Positions 25,797 to 34,278 of a stretch of 64,000 nucleotides of DNA are shown piece by piece. The position numbers and the translations under genes are program-made. Source of the stretch: W1P20-047 sp045118335 (GTDB taxonomy: Bacteria; Actinomycetota; Coriobacteriia; Coriobacteriales; Eggerthellaceae); contig JBGUXY010000075.1 of NCBI GenBank assembly GCA_045118335.1, positions 35,564-99,563 on the forward strand, written 5' to 3'. Positions within the stretch are counted from its first letter, which is position 1; every line of letters begins with the position of its first letter. The notes beneath the pieces are model-generated. The model was not told the origin of the DNA, ran no database searches, and saw only the letters and a program-made list of their open reading frames with translations.

Positions 25797-27218
25797 TTAC
25801 TGCAAGAACAGTGCAACCTTGGGTATGTAACCGGCGATGAAAATAATACCAATGAGCACGGGCACGCCAACAGCAAGCCAAGGACGCAACTTCGCCGGGA
25901 ACCGAGTGCCATCGCCGATGTCGGCCTCCGCCAAGAAGTGCTCCCATCCCCAGCCCTTCTTCGACATGCAGAAGACCAGGAACGCGAGACTACCCAACGG
26001 CAGCATGTTGTTCGACAGGATGAAGTCCTCGATGGACTGGATGTCGCCGATTCCCGGGAGCACCACATCCGAAAGCACGTTAAAGCCCAAGGCGCACGGC
26101 AGACTCAGCACGGTGACGAGAAAGGCGTTGCGCACCACAGCCCTACGTCGGCTCAGATTCCACTTGTCCATAGTCCAGCTGATAAGGTTCTCGAACACGG
26201 CAACGATGGTGGAAAGCGCCGCGAAACTCATGAACACGAAGAAGAGCACGCCCCACAGCTGACCGCCGGGCATCTGGTTGAACACACTCGGCAGCGTCAC
26301 GAACAACAGCGAAGGACCTTGCTCGGGGCTCACCGAAAAGGAGAAGCAGGCGGGAAAGATGATCAAACCAGCCATGAGAGCCACAAAGGTATCCAAGCCG
26401 CAGATGCGCAAAGCTTCGCCGGTCAGGCGATGGTCTCGCTCTATGTAACTGCCGAACACCTCCATCGAGCCGATGCCTATCGACAGCGTGAAGAACGCCT
26501 GACCCATGGCGGCATAGATGGCATTGCCCAGGCAAGACCACTGCTCGACGGACGTGTCTCCAACGAAGAGCTTGCCAAAATCTGGGACGAGGTAAAACCG
26601 CAAGCCCTCGCTAGCGCCTGGCAACGTCGCGCAGCGCACCACTAGCACGACCATGATTGCAAGCAAGCAGGTCATCATAACCTTGGTAATGCGCTCGACG
26701 CCCTTCTGCAAACCCATGCTGGTAACAAAGAAACCCAGCAAGACGACAGCGAGCATCCACCCAACTTGCTGCGCGGGGCTTGCAAGCGAAGCCTTGAACA
26801 CATCGCCAACCGCTTCGCTACTCAAACCAACGAATGCACCCGAGCCCATCTTCACGATGTAGTTGAGCATCCAACCGCCGACGGTGGTGTAAAACATCAT
26901 GAGCAGCATGCAGCCGATGTAGCACCACCAAGACATCCAGTTCCACTTCTTCGTCCCCGAAAGCGTCTCGAAGGCAAGCGCGCTGCTTCTCTGGCTCCCC
27001 CTGCCCACGGAAAATTCCATCACCATAACCGGCACTCCTAGCAGCACCAGAAACAGCAGGTACATCAGCACGAAGGCCGCACCGCCAAACTGCCCCACGG
27101 TGTAGGGAAAGCGCCAGATGTTTCCGAGGCCTATGGCGCATCCGGCCGAGATGAGTATGAAGCCCAAACGCGAGCCAAACCGCTCGCGAGGTAAGGTCGA
27201 AGGGGCTTCAGTTGACAT
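25797..27218 (-). CDS. Sodium-dependent transporter, NSS/SNF family
   Basis: A 473-residue membrane protein with the LeuT-fold opening FGSRLGFILISAGCAIGLGN followed by IWRFPY, the diagnostic unwound first helix of neurotransmitter:sodium symporters. About 11-12 hydrophobic helices follow, including VMVMEFSVGRGS. It should import an amino acid or related amine using the sodium gradient; the substrate is unknown. GGAG lies 6 nt before the ATG. Confidence 0.92.
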   Translation of the reverse strand: MSTEAPSTLPRERFGSRLGFILISAGCAIGLGNIWRFPYTVGQFGGAAFVLMYLLFLVLLGVPVMVMEFSVGRGSQRSSALAFETLSGTKKWNWMSWWCYIGCMLLMMFYTTVGGWMLNYIVKMGSGAFVGLSSEAVGDVFKASLASPAQQVGWMLAVVLLGFFVTSMGLQKGVERITKVMMTCLLAIMVVLVVRCATLPGASEGLRFYLVPDFGKLFVGDTSVEQWSCLGNAIYAAMGQAFFTLSIGIGSMEVFGSYIERDHRLTGEALRICGLDTFVALMAGLIIFPACFSFSVSPEQGPSLLFVTLPSVFNQMPGGQLWGVLFFVFMSFAALSTIVAVFENLISWTMDKWNLSRRRAVVRNAFLVTVLSLPCALGFNVLSDVVLPGIGDIQSIEDFILSNNMLPLGSLAFLVFCMSKKGWGWEHFLAEADIGDGTRFPAKLRPWLAVGVPVLIGIIFIAGYIPKVALFLQ

Positions 27219-27359
27219 GGTGCTCCAATCTGGTCTACCAACACTGCCACACCCGACAGCGGAATCATGCGTTTCGGATTATCGCACATTGAAGGCATAT
27301 GCGTATGACATATCACGCCCAAACGGAAATGCAGGGGGATGGCGTTTCCGCTGCTGAGT

Positions 27360-27476
27360 CGGATGCCCGTAGCCGCCGACGAGCCGGGTGCCCGTAGCCG
27401 CCGACTCTCGGAAGGAGCACGGGTATGCTTGGGTCGGATGCCCGCAGCCGCCGACTCTCGGAAGGAGCACGGGTAT
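27360..27476. repeat. Direct repeat cluster (minisatellite)
   Basis: The core GCCCGTAGCCGCCGAC occurs three times (near 27365, 27390 and 27439, the last with one change). The last two copies extend into the same downstream sequence CTCTCGGAAGGAGCACGGGT, giving two units of about 38 bp spaced 50 bp apart. Confidence 0.8.
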
Positions 27477-27607
27477 ATGCATGGAGAACAGGACGAAGGC
27501 GATGTTTGCCAAAGGGGTCGGCGAAAAGGGCGGAGGTTTTCCATCGCCCCTTCCACCCTGTAATGGCCGTTGGCGAGAAGGGCCGAATCTGTACGGTTTT
27601 TCAAGGT

Positions 27608-27743
27608 ATTGCGCATCGTAATTCGAGGTATTGCTTACCCGTTGATGGCACTTATAATCATCGGCGCTCTGATTAGGCATTTTTCAGAGAGGAATCCGAG
27701 TTGACAATCGGGGATACGCAATACTCTCAATTACGATGCACAC
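27608..27743. repeat. Imperfect inverted repeat
   Basis: The arm at 27608-27640 (with GCATCGTAATT and GTATTGC) recurs in reverse complement at 27711-27743. A related partial copy (GGTATTGTGCATCGGTTTTC) lies near 27802. The spacer is about 70 bp. Confidence 0.6.
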
Positions 27744-27990
27744 TACTTTCCATTTGGGTGCGTTTTTCGGGTTTTCGGCTGACGGAACCACGAGGTTCAA
27801 CGGTATTGTGCATCGGTTTTCAAAGTAGCGAGCATGGTAGGGAAACAGGTGCGAGATATGCTGGCGTGATATGCCTCGATGTGCTGCGGATCCAATCATG
27901 ATGATCGTGGGCATTCAAGGTAAGTCTTCAGCAAAAATTGGTTACCATTGCCCTACATGAGGAAAGCCAAGGAATGGGGCGATAGATAGC

Positions 27991-28383
27991 ATGAAGGTCG
28001 TAAACGTAGTCGGCGCAATCATTGTTCGCGAAAACACTATCCTCGCAACCCAGCGGGGCTACGGCGACTGGGAAGGCTGGTGGGAGTTTCCTGGCGGCAA
28101 GGTCGAAGAAGGGGAGACGGCAGAGCAGGCGCTTGAACGCGAAATCGCCGAGGAGCTCAATGCGTCAATTGAGGTTGGAGAACACCTCTGCACGGCGGAA
28201 TACGACTACCCCGCCTTCCACCTGAGCATGAAGTGCTACGTATGCACGTTCGTCGACGAGTCCTTCGAGCTTCTAGAACACCACGCTGCCTGCTGGCTCA
28301 CCGCCGAGCACATTGACGAAGTCAAGTGGCTACCAGCCGACATCCAGGTCATCGATGCTATCAAGACGAGTGGGATCGTCTAG
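27991..28383 (+). CDS. NUDIX hydrolase, MutT/8-oxo-dGTP diphosphatase-like
   Basis: A 130-residue protein with a complete Nudix box from Gly35 to Asn57 (GGKVEEGETAEQ then REIAEEL). The short, single-domain architecture and the opening VVGAIIVRENTILATQRG match MutT-type enzymes, which remove oxidised dGTP from the nucleotide pool; related CTP or other NTP pyrophosphatases are possible. ATG at 27991. It stands alone between two repeat-rich non-coding regions. Confidence 0.9.
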   Translation: MKVVNVVGAIIVRENTILATQRGYGDWEGWWEFPGGKVEEGETAEQALEREIAEELNASIEVGEHLCTAEYDYPAFHLSMKCYVCTFVDESFELLEHHAACWLTAEHIDEVKWLPADIQVIDAIKTSGIV

Positions 28384-29102
28384 GGCACATCTGGAAACGG
28401 CGTTGATTTGGGGTGTCGTCGATAGCATGTCGATCGACCCATCAACGAGCTACATCAAATCAGAACTGTTCGAGGCGCGTTCGGACGGTGGGCATGACAG
28501 ACAAGTCAACTGGATCGATCCTTGGGCAAACTAAAAAGAGACGAGAAGAACAGGTTCTTCCTGCCTGGCGGAGTATCATCACTAGATACAGTGCGCAAAT
28601 GGCAACCAGCCTACATCGACGCAACCCACCTGAAATAAGAGTCAACCTCAAATTGATTCGGCCCCGCAAAAAACCGCGGAAGAGACGTGAGGTCCTCGGC
28701 CCTGCATCTTTACGAGAAATCGCTCTTCGCTGTCACAAAAACCGATTTGCCGACATCTATCGAAAAGAATGGACCTACTTTGAGGCAGGCGAAAGGGAAA
28801 ATGCATGCGAAAGGCGTCGCAGGATGGCCCGATACGACGTCTTTCGCCCAAATATTTGTCGGCAAATCGGCTTTTGTGACAGCGAAGAGCGATTTCTGCT
28901 CAAGAATGAGTCATACATCCACGATTTCCTCATTGCCATATCAATTACGGATTAACAAATCCCATCTAAGGGACACCCCAAACAGCCAGAGCCTCTATAG
29001 TCTGGGGGAAAATGGGCAAAGTAAGTCCGTACGATCAGCGGTTGGCTTTGGAGGCGGAGCGAGACGCCCTTATCTACTGGCACCACGATAAGGAGGCTGC
29101 GG
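28384..29102. other. Non-coding region with a long inverted repeat
   Basis: About 720 bp between the NUDIX gene and a small ORF. The main structure is the inverted repeat at 28715-28897. A short frame beginning at 29012 (MGKVSPYDQRLALEAERDAL) with a GGGGG site may encode a peptide overlapping the next gene, but its later part is only a shadow of that gene. Confidence 0.5.
28715..28897. mobile_element. MITE-like element with 41-bp inverted repeats
   Basis: The arms at 28715-28755 and 28857-28897 are reverse complements at 40 of 41 positions, enclosing 101 bp. Inside, GGCGAAAG (28788-28795) and CTTTCGCC (28841-28848) form a second pair. No transposase is encoded. The size of 183 bp and the terminal repeats fit a miniature inverted-repeat element or a large palindromic repeat. 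No clear target duplication was identified. Confidence 0.6.
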
Positions 29103-29363
29103 ATGGCAGAGGGAATCTGGAGCATGGACGTTGGAACGGGCGAGTTCACGTTGAACGAACCGTACAAGACGATGCTCGAGGAAGCGCGGGTCGAGGCAAC
29201 GAGAGGCTGGTATGCCGGCTTGGTCAGCTACCTCGTTCCAAGATGCTCCTACACCGAGCAGGAGCTGAGAGCCGAGCTGCTACGTCGCAACGAAGTGCGG
29301 GAAGAGGGCAAGGTGATGGTCTTCGAGGAGTTCGTCCTCGAAGCCCTAAGCGGCGACCTGTAA
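29103..29363 (+). CDS. Small hypothetical protein
   Basis: An 86-residue acidic protein (MAEGIWSMDVGTGEFTLN at the start, then EEARVEATRGWYAGL and a C-terminal VFEEFVLEALSGDL). No family is recognised. AAGGAGG lies 6 nt before the ATG, a strong site, which is the main support. A possible upstream peptide frame (from 29012) overlaps its start, suggesting translational coupling. Confidence 0.5.
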   Translation: MAEGIWSMDVGTGEFTLNEPYKTMLEEARVEATRGWYAGLVSYLVPRCSYTEQELRAELLRRNEVREEGKVMVFEEFVLEALSGDL

Positions 29364-29532
29364 CGACTCGAGACGGTCGTTGCGCCTCCGAAATGACACC
29401 TCACGCCCGCAGAGATGCAGCAGAGCGGCAGTCAAGACTGTAATCTATGGGGATTGGATTTCCAGCTCCTTAAGGTGATAATAATCACTTGCCAGGGGTG
29501 TTGTCGAGAAGCGCTAAAGAAGGTTGGGGCGC

Positions 29533-30618
29533 ATGCAAAAAAGGAAGCCAAAGAAGAGAGTCGTCTTAGCTGTTCTAGCCTGCGCCCTTCTCTTGCTTGT
29601 GGGCGCATGGTATGGGCTTTGCGCAAGCATATACGACCAAAACATCAACCAGCGGTTTGAAAGCTATGAACCTCTGATGCTGCATGTCGAGGACTTCGAT
29701 GGGCTGGAATGCACGCGATACGAATTTCCCTCGGACAAAGGGCAGATGCTGACAGGATACTGGTACAGCGTGGGCGATGGGCAGCGCGGCATTATTGTGA
29801 TGGCGCACGGTTTCGGAGGCGGCCACAACTCGTACATGGACTGTGCGAACTATTTCTCGCAACACGGGTATTACGTGTTCGCATACGACGCCACCGGAAA
29901 CGACGAAAGCGAAGGCGAAGGTGTTGGTGGCTTCCCGCAAGGAGTGGTCGACCTCGACTATGCCATCTCGTTCGTGGAAAACAGCGGCAATTTCCCGGAT
30001 CTTCCGATATGCCTGTTCGGGCACAGCTGGGGCGGTTACAGCGTGTGCAGCGTGTTGACATACCATCCAGAAGTGAAAGCCGTAATTGAGTGCTCGGGAT
30101 GCAACCGCTCGTCGGACCTGTTCGAATCAGGTGGCAAAACCGAGGCGGGCGACCTGATCGTCGCCATGATGCCCTTTGTCAAGATTCACGAGCAGGTGAA
30201 ATTCGGCACATACGCCACCAATACGGCAATGAATGGCTTCGAGGCAAGCAAAGCGGCTATCATGGTCGCGCATAGCTCGGATGATGAGGTCGTGCCCACC
30301 CGTTACGGATACGATCTGTATTACGAAAGGTACAAAGACGACCCGCGGTTCACGTTCGTCCTGTTCGAGGACAAAGGGCACAACGACTTCTTCGTCGATG
30401 GCAACAACACCTACAAAGACGAGTTCGATGCCGCTTTGGACGAGTGGCTCGAAACGCTGGAATACGACTACGAGGCAGAAGAGAACGAGGAACGTTTCGC
30501 GGCGGATAAAGCGGAGTATATTGATAGCCACCTCGACAGGGAAAAGTGGAGCCACAGGCTAGACGAGGAGCTCTTCGCGCAGTTCCTGAGCTTCTATGAC
30601 GAGAACCTGCAGGAATGA
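29533..30618 (+). CDS. Membrane-anchored alpha/beta hydrolase
   Basis: A 361-residue hydrolase with an N-terminal basic stretch and one membrane helix (about 9-30), so the catalytic domain is probably outside the membrane. Motifs: MAHGFGGGHNSYMDC (oxyanion turn), FGHSWGGYS with Ser165, HSSDDEVVP (acid) and EDKGHNDFF (His). An unusual acidic C-terminal tail follows (EYDYEAEENEERFAADKAEY). The substrate is unknown. ATG at 29533 is favoured over TTG at 29524, which lies too close to its ribosome site. Confidence 0.82.
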   Translation: MQKRKPKKRVVLAVLACALLLLVGAWYGLCASIYDQNINQRFESYEPLMLHVEDFDGLECTRYEFPSDKGQMLTGYWYSVGDGQRGIIVMAHGFGGGHNSYMDCANYFSQHGYYVFAYDATGNDESEGEGVGGFPQGVVDLDYAISFVENSGNFPDLPICLFGHSWGGYSVCSVLTYHPEVKAVIECSGCNRSSDLFESGGKTEAGDLIVAMMPFVKIHEQVKFGTYATNTAMNGFEASKAAIMVAHSSDDEVVPTRYGYDLYYERYKDDPRFTFVLFEDKGHNDFFVDGNNTYKDEFDAALDEWLETLEYDYEAEENEERFAADKAEYIDSHLDREKWSHRLDEELFAQFLSFYDENLQE

Positions 30619-30696
30619 GATAACCCATTTTCGGGATGTCGTTCGAATAGCCCCCTCAACATGCAAAAGCGCACGTGAAGCAGCGCGAAGGAGCTA

Positions 30697-30720
30697 CCAG
30701 CGCTCGCGGATGAGCGCTGG
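30697..30720. terminator. Hairpin between convergent genes
   Basis: CCAGCGCTC and GAGCGCTGG flank a 6-nt loop. No U-tract follows on either strand, so termination is only inferred from its position between the hydrolase and the Nif11-like gene. Confidence 0.4.
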
Positions 30721-30744
30721 CGCAACGATTGGCGGGCTTCTTTA

Positions 30745-31017
30745 TCAATACCAGTTGTAACCGCAGTCTTCGCAATGCATATACGGAACCGCAGCTGGCA
30801 CCGATTCGATGTTCGTGCTCCCGCATTTTGGACACTGCGAGTAGCGGCAGTTCTCGGGATCAGGCTGGTCGCCGCCCGCGATAGCAGCAAGCTCCCCGTC
30901 AGGAAGTGGTACCTTCGCTTCTTTCGCCAATGCCAGCAGCTCTTCGACGCTGCCGCATGCACGTGCCTTCTCCTGCAACTCTAGATCCAAACCCTTGATG
31001 AAATCTTCTAGGCTCAT
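30745..31017 (-). CDS. Nif11-like leader peptide fused to a zinc-ribbon-like Cys-rich tail
   Basis: A 90-residue peptide. Residues 1-49 resemble a short Nif11-type RiPP leader: SLEDFIKGLDLELQEKARAC, then VEELLALAKEAKVPL and the double-glycine site ELAAIAGG (Gly48-Gly49). The remaining 41 residues contain five Cys (57, 62, 65, 82, 85) and end CEDCGYNWY; CPKCGS and CEDCG have the spacing of a zinc ribbon. It could be a ribosomal peptide precursor, or a Nif11-domain protein whose tail simply binds zinc. GGAAG precedes the ATG. No modification enzyme or transporter is adjacent; the nearest candidate maturase is the radical SAM gene at 35.3 kb. Confidence 0.7.
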   Translation of the reverse strand: MSLEDFIKGLDLELQEKARACGSVEELLALAKEAKVPLPDGELAAIAGGDQPDPENCRYSQCPKCGSTNIESVPAAVPYMHCEDCGYNWY

Positions 31018-31110
31018 GGTAGCTTCCTTTCTCGAGCACTACGCTTCATCGACGTATACGAAATGCTAGACAAAACGTTTCAGCCTTTGCGCCGCGTTCC
31101 CATGATATAC

Positions 31111-31149
31111 GGGACGGCGGCACGGGGACGGCGGCACGGGGACGGCGGA
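31111..31149. repeat. 14-bp tandem repeat
   Basis: About 2.8 copies of GGGGACGGCGGCAC in tandem upstream of the Nif11-like gene. It is G+C-rich, unlike the flanks. No function is evident. Confidence 0.8.
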
Positions 31150-31171
31150 CTTGACGCACCGATGCCAAAGA

Positions 31172-31237
31172 TGTGCCAAATCCTCCGTCCCTTTGGCACA
31201 ATTGTCAACGCCTAGTTGCGCATGCAGCATGCGCAAC
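31172..31237. promoter_or_regulatory. Hairpin and palindromic operator candidate upstream of the DUF3089 gene
   Basis: TGTGCCAAA (31172-31180) and TTTGGCACA (31192-31200) form one inverted repeat. Just downstream, GTTGCGCATG and CATGCGCAAC (31215-31224, 31228-31237) form a perfect 10-bp palindrome with a 3-bp centre. A TATTAT -10-like hexamer at 31242-31247 follows, so the palindrome lies where a repressor would block the promoter. Confidence 0.5.
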
Positions 31238-31315
31238 ATCGTATTATTATGTCTGCAAAGAGACTGTGGCATACCCTCGAAAAGCTCATCGGTTTCCTGA
31301 AGGGAGAGAGCGAAA

Positions 31316-32278
31316 ATGAAGCCACTTTGCGGAACACCAACGGATTACTCCCAGCGGAAACACTGGCTGATGCAGCCGGATTACCCGGATAAAGCCGTTG
31401 ACCTGATCTTCCTCTATCCGTCGAGCTGCACCAATGGCAAGGCGGGCACAATCTGCGAGGTGGACGACAGAAGCATGGTGCGCGGCGCCAAGCGCAACTT
31501 CTCGCAGCAGGCGACGACGTTCGAGCCAATCGCCAACATGTTCGCGCCTTTCTGGAGGCAGGTGAACTCCGTCAAGCTCCCCGAGATGAGCTATGAGGAA
31601 GTGGACGAGGCCGAATGGGCCGAGCCGAGGACGGACGTCTACGCCGCGCTTGACTACTACTTCGAGAACCTGAACCAGGGTCGGCCGTATTTCCTGGCCG
31701 GGCATTCGCAGGGGTCTCGGCTTTGCTTCATGGTCCTGTCGGAATACATGAAGGAACACCCGGACCGCTATGCGAACATGATTGCTGCTTACTGCCTGGG
31801 CGATTCCCTGACGAAGCGCTACCTAGAGGAAAACCCCCACGTGAAAGCGGCACAGGCCGCAGACGATGTGGGAGTAGTGGTCTCGTGGAACACGGAAGGG
31901 CCTGCGAACAAGGGCCACAGCTCCTTGGTGGTAGCACCCGGGGCCGTTGCCATCAACCCGCTGAACTGGCGGACAGACGACGCTCCCGCGTCCGCGGAAC
32001 TAAACCTTGGGTCCTTCATCCCCCATCTGTTGTTCCCCGGACTGCACAAGCTGCGCGCCAAAGCCGATGCCACAATCGACCTCGAACGCGGAAGCGTCAT
32101 GGTCACGGAGCGCAAGCTGGCGAAGTTCGCGATCACGGCTGTTCCAGGATTCAAGAAGTTCGAGCCGGTGTTCGGTCCGGCGAGCTACCACGGATGCGAC
32201 TACTCGTTCTTCTACCTGAACATCCGCGAGAATGCCCGCACAAGGGCTGAAGCTTGGTTCGCAAGGCAGGTATTCTAG
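31316..32278 (+). CDS. DUF3089 family alpha/beta hydrolase-like protein
   Basis: A 320-residue protein with the DUF3089 pattern: an early Asp/Tyr region (DLIFLYPSSCTNGKAG), a nucleophile elbow AGHSQGSRLCF, and a long cap that includes SWNTEGPANKGHSS and NPLNWRTDD. DUF3089 proteins are lysophospholipase-like esterases of poorly known substrate. No signal peptide is seen, so the protein should be cytosolic. It forms a two-gene unit with the flavin reductase 8 nt downstream, behind the palindrome at 31215-31237. Confidence 0.8.
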   Translation: MKPLCGTPTDYSQRKHWLMQPDYPDKAVDLIFLYPSSCTNGKAGTICEVDDRSMVRGAKRNFSQQATTFEPIANMFAPFWRQVNSVKLPEMSYEEVDEAEWAEPRTDVYAALDYYFENLNQGRPYFLAGHSQGSRLCFMVLSEYMKEHPDRYANMIAAYCLGDSLTKRYLEENPHVKAAQAADDVGVVVSWNTEGPANKGHSSLVVAPGAVAINPLNWRTDDAPASAELNLGSFIPHLLFPGLHKLRAKADATIDLERGSVMVTERKLAKFAITAVPGFKKFEPVFGPASYHGCDYSFFYLNIRENARTRAEAWFARQVF

Positions 32279-32286
32279 GAGGAACA

Positions 32287-32880
32287 ATGGCGAAGAGGAA
32301 CTTGAAGCTACGAACCATGGTGGCGCCCACCCCCACCGTCATCGCCGCAGCGTACGACGAGAACGGCAAGGCGGACGCCTGCACGCTGGCTTTCTACTCG
32401 CCCATCAGCCACGTACCGCCCTGCGTGGTCATCGGCATCAATGCAACTCAGCGACGCAAGACGCTGAAAAGCATCTTGAATAGCGGTGCTTTCACAATCG
32501 GCTACCCGAGCACCGACCAAGCGAAGGAGGCGGACTACCTCGGCGTCGAATCGGGCTACAATGCGGACAAGCTGGCTAACGTGGGCTTCAGCATCACCGA
32601 GGGTGAAGCCGTCCACGCGCCCATCATCGATCAGATGGCGCTCACGCTGGAGTGCGAGGTCGTGCACACCGTCACCGTTGGAAGCCACACGCAGATCACC
32701 GGCGAAATCAAGAACATCCAAGCCGATGAAGCAATTCTCGACGAAAGGGGCCGCGTCGTCTTGGAAAAGCTGAGCCCACTCATCTACGACGAGGAAGGCC
32801 TCTCGTACCATAGCCTGGGCAAGTCGTTCGTAGATGCCTTCCGTACCGGAACGGAGTTCAGGAGGTCGTTGGCGAAATAA
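32287..32880 (+). CDS. Flavin reductase family protein
   Basis: A 197-residue flavin-binding split-barrel protein. The opening VAPTPTVIAAAYDENGKADA, then CTLAFYSPISHVPPCVVIGI, and later HTVTVGSHTQITGEI match the flavin reductase-like (FMN-binding) family, many of which are reductases or small flavoproteins of unknown substrate. AGGAGG lies 4 nt before the ATG and 8 nt after the DUF3089 stop, so the two are co-translated. Confidence 0.87.
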   Translation: MAKRNLKLRTMVAPTPTVIAAAYDENGKADACTLAFYSPISHVPPCVVIGINATQRRKTLKSILNSGAFTIGYPSTDQAKEADYLGVESGYNADKLANVGFSITEGEAVHAPIIDQMALTLECEVVHTVTVGSHTQITGEIKNIQADEAILDERGRVVLEKLSPLIYDEEGLSYHSLGKSFVDAFRTGTEFRRSLAK

Positions 32881-33137
32881 AGCATGCGAAGTGCAAAACG
32901 CCCACGCAGGTAACCATGGCTCGCCGGTCACGCACCCAGACCAGAAAACCAATAATAAGCGAAGGATAGATTCGTACTGTGAGGCTGCGTGAGACGGCCG
33001 AACCAGGGCATCGTACTCAAGCTCGAGGAGAACTGCAGCCCCAACGGAATGGACTGGGGCAGCCGTGCCATGATAAACAATGGCGGGCACGGCCTACCAC
33101 CAATCGGGATAGTTCAGTGCCACACAAAAGGAAGCAC

Positions 33138-34061
33138 ATGGCGGAGAACGAAACTGTGGACATCAGGGCTTACCAACCGGGCCGGAGGCAGATGATCCTC
33201 ATCTTGGCCATTGCCTTGGCAGCTGTCGCTTATCTGTCTGGAAAGCTCGCCAGCTTCATCGTGAACAACTACTGCGCCGGTCTGGATGCCACCGATGCCA
33301 TTGTCGCCAGCGCCATCGTGCGCACGGTCGTTTCGGTGACTTGCTTCATCGCCCTCGGCGGCGGCAGGTGGCTGCGTTTCGATGGGCGTGCCATCCGCGA
33401 TACTTGGTCGTTCGCGAAGCCCCTCATCATCATCAACCTAGTCTTGGGATTCTTCATTGGCTTGGGCGTGCTCGGCGGCTTGTTGAACGAGACGATCAGC
33501 TTAGAGGACTTCGTGAAAATCGGCGGCTTCGTCACCGTCTTCTGTCTTGTGATAGGCATCAACGAGGAAGCAATGTTTAGGGGTCTCGTGTTTGGCGGCC
33601 TACTCGCAAAGCTCGGCGGGACGAAAGGCGGCGTGCTGGGCGCTGCCATTATCTCGTCTTTGGTCTTCGGTTATATGCACGTCATCTTCGACTTGGACTT
33701 CCGCAGCTACTACTCTATTGGGATGGGCCTGATGAAGACGTTGGAGACGGGCATGTTCGCGTTCATCCTCTGCGTGCCGGTGTTGAAGGGGCAAAACTTG
33801 TGGGGAGCCATCACAGCCCATGCCTTCTTCGACTGGATCATCATGTGCGGCAACTCCATCAGCAGCGGAGGTTTTGCCGCGATCGCCTACACCAGCAGCA
33901 ATCCGGCGATCGCCATGGCGGGCATGTCCCTTCTAGGCGTCTTGTGCCTTCTCTACCTCCCACGCACCATACGCTCTTTCAAGGAGCTGCGGGGCATGAA
34001 CGTCCCGCAATACGGCCCCTTCATGAAGGATACCGCCGAGTTGAAGGACATCACCGAGTAA
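33138..34061 (+). CDS. CPBP family intramembrane metalloprotease
   Basis: A 307-residue membrane protein with about eight hydrophobic helices. The CPBP (CAAX protease/bacteriocin-processing) motifs are complete: EEAMFRG (Glu143, Glu144, Arg148), FGYMH (His181) and HAFFD (His228, Asp232). Members cleave prenylated proteins or process and resist bacteriocins. Its place near a Nif11-like peptide is suggestive but 2 kb and several genes intervene. The ATG at 33138 has AAGGA 5 nt upstream; the open frame begins earlier without a site. Confidence 0.88.
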   Translation: MAENETVDIRAYQPGRRQMILILAIALAAVAYLSGKLASFIVNNYCAGLDATDAIVASAIVRTVVSVTCFIALGGGRWLRFDGRAIRDTWSFAKPLIIINLVLGFFIGLGVLGGLLNETISLEDFVKIGGFVTVFCLVIGINEEAMFRGLVFGGLLAKLGGTKGGVLGAAIISSLVFGYMHVIFDLDFRSYYSIGMGLMKTLETGMFAFILCVPVLKGQNLWGAITAHAFFDWIIMCGNSISSGGFAAIAYTSSNPAIAMAGMSLLGVLCLLYLPRTIRSFKELRGMNVPQYGPFMKDTAELKDITE

Positions 34062-34278
34062 GGGAAAGACAGAAAAGCGTCACCACGTTTTGCCGAGCCA
34101 TGCCTGATGGCTTTGCTGGTTGATACCATACGCGAACAGCTCCATCATCCAGCACAAATCAGAGGTGCGTACGCCCGATACGCCACAGCATGTGCAAGAA
34201 AGCCTCTACTCGTAGCTATCATGACGTTCTCTCATTCGTCTCTGGCCTTACGAACAGCCGCTTCATTACCCGTTTCGG

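Larger units (their letters stand above)
27219..27990. other. Non-coding, repeat-rich region
   Basis: About 770 bp without a supported gene. It holds tandem direct repeats (27360-27476) and an imperfect inverted repeat (27608-27640 against 27711-27743). Open frames on both strands here are repeat-derived (for example PCSFRESAA-type peptides) and have no family features. Probably remnants of small mobile or repeated elements. Confidence 0.55.

Noticed and set aside
27360..27476. CRISPR array
   Set aside because: Only three imperfect copies, irregular spacing and partly shared spacers; no cas genes in the window.
27131..27616. 161-codon minus-strand frame
   Set aside because: It runs from the NSS gene start into the tandem repeats; the peptide repeats reflect the DNA repeats, and no family is seen.
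29012..29443. 143-codon frame overlapping the 86-residue ORF
   Set aside because: Only the first 30 codons look protein-like; the remainder is an Arg/Gly-rich shadow of the gene at 29103.
32989..33195. Small gene upstream of the CPBP protease
   Set aside because: No ribosome site, overlaps the protease start in another frame, and no recognisable family.
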